From the NCBI RefSeq assembly GCF_027497355.1, contig NZ_CP114909.1, positions 496,001 through 560,000 on the forward strand: 64,000 bases of DNA, in the 5' to 3' direction. The position numbers and the translations under genes were made by a program. Source of the stretch: Micromonospora sp. WMMA1947. Its GTDB lineage: Bacteria > Actinomycetota > Actinomycetes > Mycobacteriales > Micromonosporaceae. Numbering within the stretch: the stretch's first letter is position 1; every line of letters begins with the position of its first letter. The notes under the pieces were generated by a model that was not told the DNA's origin, ran no database searches, and saw only the letters and a list, made by a program, of their open reading frames with translations. This document shows, piece after piece, positions 9,616 to 17,139 of this stretch.

Positions 9616-11766
9616 TCACATGGTCAGTTCGGGGTGCAGCTTGGCCGGGGTCAGCCGGCGGGACCGGCGGGCCGCGCCGACTGTGAGCGCCATGGCGCCC
9701 AGCCCGAACGCGAGCAGCACCAGCGTGGCGGTGACCACCGGGGTGGTCGTACCGCCGTTGATGGTGTGCCGCAGGCCGTCCACCACGTACGTCATCGGCA
9801 GCCAGGGGTGGATCGCCTGGAAGAAGCCGGGCGAGGTCTGCACCGGATAGGTGCCGCCGGACGAGGTGAGCTGGAGCATCAGCAGCGCCAGCGCGGCCAG
9901 CCGGCCGGCCGGGCCGAGCGCCACGCCGAGCAGTTGCATGATCGCGGTGAACGCCAGCGAGGTGAGGGCGAGCAGCCCGAACGTGGCCGCGCCGTGCCTC
10001 GGGTCGAGCCCGAGCCCGAGCGTCACCACCGTGTAGAGCGCCGCGACCTGGGCCAGGCCGATGCCGGCGGCCGGGAGCCACCCGGCGAGCACGACCCGCC
10101 AGCCGGGCGCACCGGACATCACGTGCCGCCGGTTGACCGGCCGCAACAGCATGTAGGTGATCATCGCGCCGACCCAGAGCGCCAGCGACAGGAAGTACGG
10201 GGCGAAGCCCACGCCGTACGAGCCGGCCGGGTTCTGCGAGTCGCGGATCAGGCCGACCGGGTCGCCGAGCACGCCGGCGCGAGTGGCCGCGTCGTCGTAC
10301 CCGGGCAGTTTCCGTTCCCCGGCGGCGAGCCCGTCGGCGAGGTCGCCCGCGCCGCCCTCGAGCCGGGTCAGCCCGTCGACCAGGCGGTTGCTGCCGCTGC
10401 CGAGCTGGGCCAGGCCGCCGTCGAGCTGGCGGGCGCCGGTGGCGAGCCGGTAGAGGCCGCCGCGCAGCTCGTTCGCGCCGGTCGACGCGCCGCCCAGCCC
10501 GTCGCGGAGCTCGGCGCTGCCCTGGGCCAGGGTGGCGAGCCCGCCGGCCAGCTCGTTGACCTTGGCGCGGGCGGAGGCGACGTCGTCGGCCAGGTGCGGC
10601 GCGGCGGCGGCCACCTCGCGGGCGGTCTTCGCCACGTCGGTCATCTGCTTGCGCAGCGTGGCCATGTCGGTCTTGTCCAGCGCGGCCACCACGGAGCGGG
10701 CCTGCGTGACGGCCCGGTCGGCGGCCTTGCGGGCGGCGGCGAAGTCGGGGTTGTCGGCCAGCTCGGGGTGCTCCTTCGCGACCGCGTCGAGCCGGTCGCG
10801 GACCTCCTCGGCGGTCGCGACCACCTCGGCGGCCCTGGCGGGCAGCGCGTCCAGCCCGGCGGCGAGCTGCTGCGCGCCGTCGGCGACGAGCGTGGCCGCC
10901 TTCTGGATCTTGTCGGCGTTGCGGCGCAGCACCGGCTCGTACCTGTCGGCGGCGGCGTTCACGGTGGCCGCCGCGGCCCTGGTCTCGGTGGCGGCGCGTC
11001 CGGCGCCGTCGGCGAGCTCAGCGGCGCCGGTACGCAGCTGGTCGAGGCCCTTGGCGAGCTTGTCCGCGCCCTGGACGGACTGGTTCAGTCCACCGGCGAG
11101 CTGCCCGGCGCCGTCGGTGGCGTCCCCGAGCCCGTCGGCGAGCTGATCGGCGCCCCGCTGGGAGCTGCCGAGCCCGTCGGCGATCTTCCCGGCGCCGTCG
11201 GCGGCGCGGCCGGTCTCGGCCTTGGCGTCGGTGAAGCCGATCAGCATCTTGTCGAAGTACGTGGCGGCGGTGCTCTGCGCGGCGGCGGCCCGGATCTCGC
11301 TGAACGCCGACCGGGCGAGCAGCCCGGAGAGGTAGTTGGTGGCGTCGTCGTTGACGACCTTCAGCTCGCCCTGCCGGGCCGGGCGGTCCGGTTCCGGGCC
11401 GGCGGCGAGCGTGGCGGAGAAGTCCTCCGGGATGGAGAAGATCAGGTGGTAGCGCCCGTCGCGCAGCCCCTTCGTGGCGTCGGCCTGGTCGGTGACGGTC
11501 CAGCCGAACACCTTGCGGTCGAGCAGCTTCTCGGTCAGGTCGCGGCCGGCGTGCACCTCGCTGCCGTCACCGGCGGTGGCCGGGCGGTCGGCGTTGACCA
11601 GGGCGACCGGGATGCGGTCCATCTTCCCGTAGGGATCCCAGAACGCGTACAGGTAGAGGGCGCCGTAGAGCAGCGGGACGACGGTGAGCACGGCGAGGGC
11701 GGCGCGCGGCAGCCGGCCCCGGGTCATCCGGCGCAGCTCGAACAGGGCCAGTCGCAGGACGCTCAT
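9616..11766 (-). CDS. YhgE/Pip family membrane protein
   Basis: A 716-residue protein with one N-terminal transmembrane helix (LAVLTVVPLLYGALYLYAFW), the YhgE/Pip N-terminal domain following it, a long extracytoplasmic helical region at about residues 170-500, and about five C-terminal membrane spans of ABC-2 permease type. The middle region repeats variants of GA-x-x-LA-x-GL at roughly 7-14 residue spacing, which suggests a long coiled or beta-solenoid stalk. Proteins of this family include the phage infection protein of lactococci and transport-related actinobacterial proteins. The ATG at 11766 overlaps the ABC ATPase stop by 4 nt, so the pair is translationally coupled and may form a transporter or surface-export complex. 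The substrate is unknown. Confidence 0.9.
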   Translation of the reverse strand: MSVLRLALFELRRMTRGRLPRAALAVLTVVPLLYGALYLYAFWDPYGKMDRIPVALVNADRPATAGDGSEVHAGRDLTEKLLDRKVFGWTVTDQADATKGLRDGRYHLIFSIPEDFSATLAAGPEPDRPARQGELKVVNDDATNYLSGLLARSAFSEIRAAAAQSTAATYFDKMLIGFTDAKAETGRAADGAGKIADGLGSSQRGADQLADGLGDATDGAGQLAGGLNQSVQGADKLAKGLDQLRTGAAELADGAGRAATETRAAAATVNAAADRYEPVLRRNADKIQKAATLVADGAQQLAAGLDALPARAAEVVATAEEVRDRLDAVAKEHPELADNPDFAAARKAADRAVTQARSVVAALDKTDMATLRKQMTDVAKTAREVAAAAPHLADDVASARAKVNELAGGLATLAQGSAELRDGLGGASTGANELRGGLYRLATGARQLDGGLAQLGSGSNRLVDGLTRLEGGAGDLADGLAAGERKLPGYDDAATRAGVLGDPVGLIRDSQNPAGSYGVGFAPYFLSLALWVGAMITYMLLRPVNRRHVMSGAPGWRVVLAGWLPAAGIGLAQVAALYTVVTLGLGLDPRHGAATFGLLALTSLAFTAIMQLLGVALGPAGRLAALALLMLQLTSSGGTYPVQTSPGFFQAIHPWLPMTYVVDGLRHTINGGTTTPVVTATLVLLAFGLGAMALTVGAARRSRRLTPAKLHPELTM

Positions 11767-12479
11767 GCGGGCACCTCGGCGGGAAGGGCGGGAGCGGGCT
11801 CGGTGGGAAGGGCGGGGGCGGGCACTGCCGGGTCGCCGATGCGGTGCACGGTGGCGGCGACGCCGGGTTCGACGGCGCGGGCGCTGGCGACGACCGCGTA
11901 CCCCTGGTCGGCGAGGCGTTCCAGCGCGCCCCACATCCACTCCCGCTCGGGGCGGTCGGCGCCGGCGTCCACGTCGTCGGCGACGATCAGGCTGGGGCCG
12001 CCGAGGCTCGCCAGCACCAGCCCGAGCACCTGCCGTTCGACAGGGGTGAGGTCGCGGCCGTACCGGTCGGGGTCCAGCGGGGCGTCGGTGAGCCCGGCGC
12101 CGGCGATGGCGGTGGCGTAGGCGTCGCGGCGGTAGGCCCGGCGGGCCCGCACCGCGGCCACCGGCACGAGGCGGCGACGGCGGCGCGGCACCGGCCCGAG
12201 CAGCAGCAGGCGTTCGGTGATGTGCTCGGCGACGGTGAGCGTCGGGTCGGGTTCGTGCACGCCCGCCACCTGGCCGAGCGCGGCCGGGCCCCGGCGGCGC
12301 AGGTCGCCGTGGCTGTGCGGGAAGCGCCCGGCGAGGGTGAGCAGCAACGAGGTGCGCCCGCTGCCGGGCGGGCCGGTGAGCGCGACCAGCTCACCGCTCG
12401 CGGCGGTGAGGCCGACGTCCCGGTAGACCCAGCCCCGGCGGGTCCGCAGCCCCAGGCCGCTGGTCTCGACGATGTTCAT
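11763..12479 (-). CDS. Degenerate ABC transporter ATP-binding protein paired with YhgE/Pip
   Basis: A 238-residue ABC-ATPase-like protein, first gene of the TetR-controlled operon. The Walker A motif reads GPPGSGRTS, with arginine in place of the essential lysine. The signature position reads DLTPVERQ instead of LSGGQ. The Walker B reads SLIVADDVDAG, with aspartate in place of the catalytic glutamate. The fold is otherwise ABC-like, including the H-loop region replaced by VVASARAVE, where the histidine is absent. It probably binds nucleotide weakly and hydrolyses it poorly, if at all, and may have a structural or regulatory role with YhgE/Pip. The C-terminus is Pro/Ala-rich. The start is ATG at 12479, about 20-30 nt after the predicted transcription start. 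Confidence 0.8.
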   Translation of the reverse strand: MNIVETSGLGLRTRRGWVYRDVGLTAASGELVALTGPPGSGRTSLLLTLAGRFPHSHGDLRRRGPAALGQVAGVHEPDPTLTVAEHITERLLLLGPVPRRRRRLVPVAAVRARRAYRRDAYATAIAGAGLTDAPLDPDRYGRDLTPVERQVLGLVLASLGGPSLIVADDVDAGADRPEREWMWGALERLADQGYAVVASARAVEPGVAATVHRIGDPAVPAPALPTEPAPALPAEVPA

Positions 12480-12497
12480 CAGGACCCCGAATTCCGA

Positions 12498-12511
12498 ACT
12501 GACTAGTCAGT
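12498..12511. promoter_or_regulatory. Perfect 14-bp palindrome, likely TetR operator
   Basis: ACTGACTAGTCAGT is a perfect palindrome 18 nt upstream of the ABC ATPase start. It overlaps the minus-strand -10 box TATACT at 12509-12514. A TetR gene ends the operon, so this is the expected autoregulatory site. Confidence 0.75.
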
Positions 12512-12514
12512 ATA
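12509..12514 (-). promoter_or_regulatory. -10 box (TATACT) of the ABC-YhgE-TetR operon
   Basis: TATACT on the minus strand is preceded by a T-rich stretch unusual in this GC-rich sequence, and overlaps the palindromic operator. No good -35 element is visible. Confidence 0.6.
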
Positions 12515-12572
12515 AAAACATGCCCAGCCTAGCGCCGGTTGTCCGGTTCGGAACCTCTGGCGGGAGTGATCC

Positions 12573-13412
12573 TCAGAACAGCACTGTGGCGAGCGTGCCG
12601 ACCGGGCGGAAGCCGCAGCGCTCGTAGACCCGCCGGGCGGGCAGGTTGAAGTCGTTGACGTAGAGGCTGACAGTGGGCGCGACCCGGTCCAGCGCGTCGC
12701 GGACCACGGCGGCCATCGCGGCGGTGGCGATGCCCCGGCCGCGCCACTCCGGCGCCACCCAGACGCCCTGCACCTGCGCGGTCCGGCGGGTCACCACCGC
12801 CAGCTCCGCCTTGAAGACCACCCGGCCGTCGACGAAACGGGCGTAGGCGCGGCCGGCGCGTACCAGCTCGGTCACCCGCCGCCGGTAGCCGCGCCCGCCG
12901 TCCTCGGCCAGCGGCGACACCCCGACCTCCTCGGTGTACATCGCCACCGCCGCCGGGAACAGCCGGTCGACCTCGTTGCCGCGCACCCGGCGCACGTGCG
13001 GGTCGGGCGCCACGGCGGGCAACGCGTCCGTCGCCAGCAGCGGCTGGTTCGGGCGTACGTCCCGAGCCGGCCCCCAGTGCGCGGAGAGGCGGTCCCAGAG
13101 CCCGAGCACCGCGTCGGCGCGGCCCACGATCGAGGAACAGAGCCGCTCCTCGGCACTCAACTGGTCGGCGAACGCGGTCACCGCCGACTCGGACGCGAGC
13201 ACCGGGGTCAGGTTGCCGCCCAGCCAGCAGATCGACTCCAGGTGCCGGCGGGAGCCGTACCCGAGGATCCGCGCCTCGGCCCGCCACCAGGCCAGCCCGC
13301 GTGCCGCCACCCGCTCGGCGACCTGCGCGCCGGCGTACGGGTCGAGGTCGAGCAGCCGCTCGACCGCGCGGCGCTCCGACTCCCCCAGTTGGCGTACCGG
13401 CATCGTGAGCAC
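12573..13412 (-). CDS. DUF4081 GNAT family N-acetyltransferase
   Basis: A 279-residue protein with an N-terminal DUF4081 domain (about residues 1-120, beginning MPVRQLGESERRAVERLL after a GTG start) and a C-terminal GNAT domain. The acetyl-CoA binding loop is visible as VWVAPEWRGRGIATAAMAA at about residues 205-223, followed by the family-typical YVNDFNLPARRVYERCGF. The substrate is unknown. The start could be GTG at 13412 or ATG at 13403; neither has a strong ribosome binding site. CAGGCT lies 7 nt before the GTG and may be a weak leaderless -10 box. The gene is monocistronic between the TetR operon promoter and the MFS gene. Confidence 0.85.
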   Translation of the reverse strand: MLTMPVRQLGESERRAVERLLDLDPYAGAQVAERVAARGLAWWRAEARILGYGSRRHLESICWLGGNLTPVLASESAVTAFADQLSAEERLCSSIVGRADAVLGLWDRLSAHWGPARDVRPNQPLLATDALPAVAPDPHVRRVRGNEVDRLFPAAVAMYTEEVGVSPLAEDGGRGYRRRVTELVRAGRAYARFVDGRVVFKAELAVVTRRTAQVQGVWVAPEWRGRGIATAAMAAVVRDALDRVAPTVSLYVNDFNLPARRVYERCGFRPVGTLATVLF

Positions 13413-13477
13413 GGCTACCAGCCTGCCAGATCCACCCCGGCGTGCGCGGGCCGACCGGGCACCCGGACGGGCGGCGC

Positions 13478-14704
13478 TCAGGCCGCCGGCACCGGCACCG
13501 GTTCGGGCGCGGGCGGCCGGGTCCGGGCGGCCCACCGCACCACCGGCGGCACCAGCGCGCCGAGCAGCAGGAACACCACGCCGAGCACGAGCCAGCCGGG
13601 TACGCCCCACCCGATCGCGAGCGTGGTCACCACCACCGGGGCGACCATCGAGCCGAGTTGCATGCCCATCCCGTACGCGCCCTGGTACTGCCCGTGCGCG
13701 TGCGCCGGAGCCAGGCCGAAGGAGATGCCCCAGCCGGCCGCGGCGTGCCACAGCTCGCCCACGACGTGCACCAGCGCGCCGGCCAGCAGCAGCGGCACCG
13801 CCACCGCGACCGGTACGCCACCTCCGGCCGCGAACAGCGCGCAGGCGCCGGCGAGCAGGACGCCCGCGCGCCGGGCGGCCCGGCCCGCGCCGGTCAGGTC
13901 CTCGGTGCCCCGCGAGGCGCGGACCTGGAACAGGATCACCACCACGGTGTTGACGAGCAGGCAGACCGAGATCAGCCAGTTCGGCGCGCTGGTGTGCCCG
14001 GCGATCCACAACGGCAGGGCGATGTTGATCAGCGAGAAGTGCATGGACATGAGCCCGTCCAGCACGGTGAAGGCGAGGAACGGGCGGTCCCGCAGCGCGA
14101 TCAGGCGCGGCCCGTGCGCCGGGGCGGGCACCGGTGGCACCGGCGGGAGCCGCAGCAGCACCGCCGCCGCGAGCACGTAGGTGGCCGCGTCGAGCAGGAT
14201 CAGCGTGACGTACGCGCCGCGGGTGTCGGCGGCGAGCGCGAACCCGGCCAGCACCGTGCCCACCGAGATCCCGACGTTGGTGACCGCGCGCAGGTAGGCG
14301 CGGGTGCGGACCCGCTGGTCGGGTGGGACGGCACCGGCGATCAGCGCGCCCCGGGCACCACGGGTGCCCGCGTCGGCGACCGCCATCAGCATGCCGACGA
14401 CCAGGAAGCCGGTGAACGAGCGCACCGCGACCAGGGCGGCCGTGCACCCGGCCGAGGCGAGCAGCGCGGCCAGCTGGAGCCCGCGCGGGCCGAGGCGGTC
14501 GGCGAGGTAGCCCATCGGCGTGCTCGCCACCAGGCTGACCAGCGCGGTGAGCGTGAGCGCCACACCGACCTGGGCCACCGTGAGCCCGACCGACCGGGTG
14601 AGGAACAGCGCGCTGGCGGTGAGCCAGGTGCCCCGCCCGACGGTGTTGACGAGCGTGGAGAGGGCGAGGATCCGGGACGGGCCCGGTTCGGGAAGCAGGC
14701 GCAC
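13478..14704 (-). CDS. MFS transporter
   Basis: A 408-residue major facilitator protein with about 12 hydrophobic helices. The loop 2-3 motif appears as GYLADRLGPRGLQ near residue 71, a form of the conserved G-x-x-x-D-R-x-G-R-R. It is probably a drug or metabolite exporter (proton antiporter), but the substrate is not readable. The start is GTG at 14704, exactly 6 nt after TAGGCT, with CTGAAA 18 nt further upstream as a possible -35; there is no Shine-Dalgarno sequence, so the mRNA is probably leaderless. It diverges from the PadR regulator across a 120-bp region that contains a 30-bp dyad. PadR control of this exporter is therefore likely. Confidence 0.9.
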   Translation of the reverse strand: MRLLPEPGPSRILALSTLVNTVGRGTWLTASALFLTRSVGLTVAQVGVALTLTALVSLVASTPMGYLADRLGPRGLQLAALLASAGCTAALVAVRSFTGFLVVGMLMAVADAGTRGARGALIAGAVPPDQRVRTRAYLRAVTNVGISVGTVLAGFALAADTRGAYVTLILLDAATYVLAAAVLLRLPPVPPVPAPAHGPRLIALRDRPFLAFTVLDGLMSMHFSLINIALPLWIAGHTSAPNWLISVCLLVNTVVVILFQVRASRGTEDLTGAGRAARRAGVLLAGACALFAAGGGVPVAVAVPLLLAGALVHVVGELWHAAAGWGISFGLAPAHAHGQYQGAYGMGMQLGSMVAPVVVTTLAIGWGVPGWLVLGVVFLLLGALVPPVVRWAARTRPPAPEPVPVPAA

Positions 14705-14710
14705 GCGGGC

Positions 14711-14740
14711 AGCCTAACAGTACGCTCGTACGGTTTTCAG
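14711..14740 (-). promoter_or_regulatory. Promoter of the MFS gene (TAGGCT, CTGAAA)
   Basis: On the minus strand CTGAAA (14735-14740) and TAGGCT (14711-14716) are separated by 18 nt. TAGGCT ends 6 nt before the GTG start at 14704, which fits a leaderless mRNA. Confidence 0.5.
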
Positions 14741-14766
14741 CCCGGTTTACCTGACGTCTTGTCGGC

Positions 14767-14796
14767 GATGCATTGCCGATATATCGTTGATGCATC
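14767..14796. promoter_or_regulatory. 30-bp nested dyad, likely PadR operator
   Basis: A perfect 10-bp palindrome CGATATATCG (14777-14786) sits at the centre of a larger dyad whose outer arms are GATGCAT (14767-14773) and ATGCATC (14790-14796). All are centred on 14781.5, and 12 of 15 positions are symmetrical. It is the most AT-rich part of the region, and lies 28 nt before the PadR start codon in the shared intergenic region with the MFS gene. Confidence 0.7.
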
Positions 14797-14824
14797 AGTG
14801 ATACGACGTCAGAAGGAGAACACG

Positions 14825-15412
14825 ATGGGTTTCCATCGACGCATGCACGCCATGCACGACGAGATGCGCCGCCACGGCGGCTTCGGCTTCCCGCCCGTAC
14901 CGCCGGGCCCGCCGCCCTTCTCCCCCGGGCCGCACGGTCGCGGGCGGGGCCGCGGCGGCCGAGGGCGCGGACGGCGGCCGAACGTGCGCGGCGCCGTGCT
15001 GGCCCTGCTCACCGAGCGGCCGATGCACGGCTACGAGATGATCCAGGAGATCGACTCCCGCACCGGCGGGGCCTGGCGGCCCAGCCCCGGATCGATCTAC
15101 CCGACGCTGCAACTGCTGGAGGACGAGGGCGTCATCGCGACCGCCGCCGACTCCGAGGGCGGGCGCAAGCGGTTCGCGCTGACCGAGGCGGGGCAGGCCG
15201 AGGCGGCCGACGCGGCGCAGACCCCGCCCTGGGCCGAGTTCGCCGAGCAGACGGTCAACAGCTGGCACGACATCCGCGACGCCGGCGCGCAGGCCATGCA
15301 GGCGCTGCGGCAGGTGATGACCACCGGCACCGACGACCAGCGGGCCCGCGCCGCCCAGGTGCTCGACGAGACCCGGCGCAAGCTCTACGCCATCCTCGCC
15401 GAGTCCGAGTGA
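14825..15412 (+). CDS. PadR family transcriptional regulator
   Basis: A 195-residue regulator. Residues 1-50 are rich in His, Pro, Gly and Arg and end in an RGRGRGGRGRGRR-type basic run, which is not part of the fold. The PadR winged helix follows at about residues 57-130 (AVLALLTERPMHGYEMIQEI, with SPGSIYPTLQLLEDEG as the recognition region), then a C-terminal helical dimerisation segment. The ATG at 14825 has an AGAAGGAG ribosome binding site. The 30-bp dyad immediately upstream suggests autoregulation, and the divergent MFS gene is the natural second target. PadR regulators commonly respond to phenolic compounds or drugs; the ligand here is unknown. Confidence 0.92.
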   Translation: MGFHRRMHAMHDEMRRHGGFGFPPVPPGPPPFSPGPHGRGRGRGGRGRGRRPNVRGAVLALLTERPMHGYEMIQEIDSRTGGAWRPSPGSIYPTLQLLEDEGVIATAADSEGGRKRFALTEAGQAEAADAAQTPPWAEFAEQTVNSWHDIRDAGAQAMQALRQVMTTGTDDQRARAAQVLDETRRKLYAILAESE

Positions 15413-15426
15413 GGACCGCCGCCGCG

Positions 15427-15461
15427 ACGGCACGCCGGCCGTCGTCAGGCCGGCGTGCCGT
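15427..15461. terminator. Bidirectional terminator between PadR and methyltransferase genes
   Basis: A perfect 14-bp GC-rich stem (arms 15427-15440 and 15448-15461, 7-nt loop) lies in the 48-nt gap between two convergent genes. Its last base is the first base of the methyltransferase stop codon. Confidence 0.75.
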
Positions 15462-16279
15462 CAGGCGCGGCGCGCGGTGACGAGCAGGTACTCCCAGCGC
15501 ATCACGCCGCCGTCCAGGTGCCGGGCGGCCAGGTCGGTCAACGCGCGGTCGAGCCCGGCCGTACGCTCCGGGTCGCCCGCGTTCGCCCGGTAGACCGCCA
15601 CAGTCGGTCCGTAGTGGGTCGCGAAGAAGTCCCGGAACTGTTCCGGCGTGGCGAACCGGTTCACCACCACGGCGTCACGCCCCAGCCGGAGCGCGTCGAC
15701 CCGGTCACCGAACAACTCCCGGACGTGGTCCTCGTCGCCCCAGAGCGGGGGCGGCTGCGCGCCCGGCGGCGGCGCCGGCGCGTACGGCCGCATGGCCGCG
15801 AACAACTGGCCGACGAAGCCCTCCGGGGTCCAGTTGACCAGGCCGATCGTCCCGCCCGGACGGCACACCCGCAGCAACTCGTCGGCGGCGACCCGGTGCC
15901 GGGGCGCGAACATCACGCCCACGCAGGACAGCACCGCGTCGAACGCGCCGTCGGCGTACGGCAGCGCCTCCGCGTCCGCCTCCTCCCAGGTCAGCGTCAC
16001 GCCCTCCCGCTCGGCCGACGCCCGCCCGATCGCCAGCAGCTCCGGGGTGAGGTCACCGGCCACCACCTCCGCGCCGGCCCGGGCCGCCGGCAGAGCCGCG
16101 TTGCCGGTTCCGGCCGCCACGTCCAGCACCCGCATGCCCGGTCCCACCCCCACCGCCCGGACCAGCGTCGCCCCCAACTGCGGGATCACCTGCGCGGCCA
16201 CTGCGGAGTAGTCGCCCAGCGCCCACATCGCGCGGTGCCGGGCCTTCACCGCCGCGTCCCGTTCCTGTTCCTCGATCAT
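15461..16279 (-). CDS. Class I SAM-dependent methyltransferase (UbiE/Methyltransf_11-like)
   Basis: A 272-residue methyltransferase with the SAM-binding motif VLDVAAGTGNAALPAA at about residues 51-66, an acidic motif II region (VVAGDLTPELL), and the post-II DAEALPYADGAFDAVLS typical of Methyltransf_11. Residues 1-45 form a helical cap. The start ATG follows a GAGGAG ribosome binding site. It diverges from the HxlR regulator across 130 bp. The target molecule is unknown; quinone, small-molecule or arsenite-type substrates are all possible, and no pathway partners are adjacent. Confidence 0.85.
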   Translation of the reverse strand: MIEEQERDAAVKARHRAMWALGDYSAVAAQVIPQLGATLVRAVGVGPGMRVLDVAAGTGNAALPAARAGAEVVAGDLTPELLAIGRASAEREGVTLTWEEADAEALPYADGAFDAVLSCVGVMFAPRHRVAADELLRVCRPGGTIGLVNWTPEGFVGQLFAAMRPYAPAPPPGAQPPPLWGDEDHVRELFGDRVDALRLGRDAVVVNRFATPEQFRDFFATHYGPTVAVYRANAGDPERTAGLDRALTDLAARHLDGGVMRWEYLLVTARRA

Positions 16280-16396
16280 CTGTCGCTCCTCGCCTGTCGT
16301 CCCTGTTCAGGGACGCTAGGCAGCGGACGTCCCGGCGCCCAGTACGAGATCTGTACCGCTCCCGACAGGCGCCTGGCCGGGCCGCCGGGCCGGGCG

Positions 16397-16402
16397 TAGC
16401 GT
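16397..16402 (+). promoter_or_regulatory. -10 box (TAGCGT) of the HxlR gene
   Basis: TAGCGT ends 7 nt before the ATG at 16410, consistent with a leaderless mRNA. The start codon has no Shine-Dalgarno sequence. Confidence 0.4.
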
Positions 16403-16409
16403 GCCCGCC

Positions 16410-17084
16410 ATGGGGGCCTCCTACCACCAGTTCTGCCCCGTGGCGAAGGCCATGGAACTGCTCGACGAGCGGTGGACGCTGCTCGTGGTCCGGGAGTTGG
16501 TCAGCGGCTCGGAACGCTTCAACGAGCTGCGCCGGGGCCTGCCCCGGATGTCGCCCACGCTGCTGTCCCGCCGGCTGCACCAGCTCGTCCGCGCCGGAGT
16601 GGTGGAGCGGCGGGTCGACGGCGCCGACGTGCGCTACGTCCCGACCGCCGCCGGGCGGGAGCTGCGGCCCGTGCTGGAGGCGCTCGGCGCCTGGGGTGTG
16701 CGCTGGATCGGTGAGCTGGGCGACGCCGACCTGGACCCGAAGCTGCTGCTGTGGGACATGCACCGGCACGTCGACCACGACGCGGTCCCGCCGGGGCGTA
16801 CCGTCGTGCGGTTCCGCTTCCGGGACGTACCGGCGGCGCAGCGCGACTGGTGGATGGTGATCGCCGGGGGCGAGGCCGACGTCTGCGACATCGACCCGGG
16901 GCACGACGTGACGGTGACCGTCACGGCGGACCTGCGCGCCCTGGTCCAGGTCTGGATGGGCGACCTGGAGTGGGCCGTGGCGCTGCGCGGCGGCGCGGTG
17001 GAGCTGACCGGGCCGGAGGCGCTGCGGCGCGCCGCGCCCGGCTGGTTCACCCTCTCCCCCTTCGCCGCCGTGCCCCGCCCCTGA
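16410..17084 (+). CDS. HxlR family transcriptional regulator with C-terminal SCP2-like domain
   Basis: A 224-residue regulator. The N-terminal half is an HxlR winged helix (CPVAKAMELLDERWTLLVVR at about residues 9-28, recognition region RMSPTLLSRRLHQL). The C-terminal half, about residues 125-215 (VRFRFRDVPAAQRDWWMVI through VTVTADLRALVQVWMGDL), has the strand pattern and TADLxAL motif of sterol-carrier-protein-2-like domains, which could bind a hydrophobic ligand. The start ATG at 16410 lies 7 nt after a TAGCGT box; a GTG at 16401 would overlap that box. It is divergent from the methyltransferase, its most likely target. Confidence 0.85.
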   Translation: MGASYHQFCPVAKAMELLDERWTLLVVRELVSGSERFNELRRGLPRMSPTLLSRRLHQLVRAGVVERRVDGADVRYVPTAAGRELRPVLEALGAWGVRWIGELGDADLDPKLLLWDMHRHVDHDAVPPGRTVVRFRFRDVPAAQRDWWMVIAGGEADVCDIDPGHDVTVTVTADLRALVQVWMGDLEWAVALRGGAVELTGPEALRRAAPGWFTLSPFAAVPRP

Positions 17085-17092
17085 GACGGCGC

Positions 17093-17122
17093 GTGCGGCC
17101 GCCCCGACGGGGACGGCCGCAC
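17093..17122. terminator. Bidirectional terminator between HxlR and ispG
   Basis: A 9-bp stem (17093-17101 with 17114-17122) extended by CCCC/GGGG with a single-base bulge, in the 55-nt gap between convergent genes. Confidence 0.65.
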
Positions 17123-17139
17123 GGCGACGCGGGAGTGGA

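Noticed and set aside
9496..12120. 874-codon plus-strand open frame opposite YhgE/Pip
   Set aside because: Mirror of the repetitive YhgE region; Gly/Val/Gln repeats arise from the antisense of ADGL repeats. No family features.
16342..16356. GTAC-N7-GTAC in the methyltransferase/HxlR gap as HxlR operator
   Set aside because: The half-sites do not share a centre with the internal AGATCT palindrome and symmetry is weak; not enough to call.
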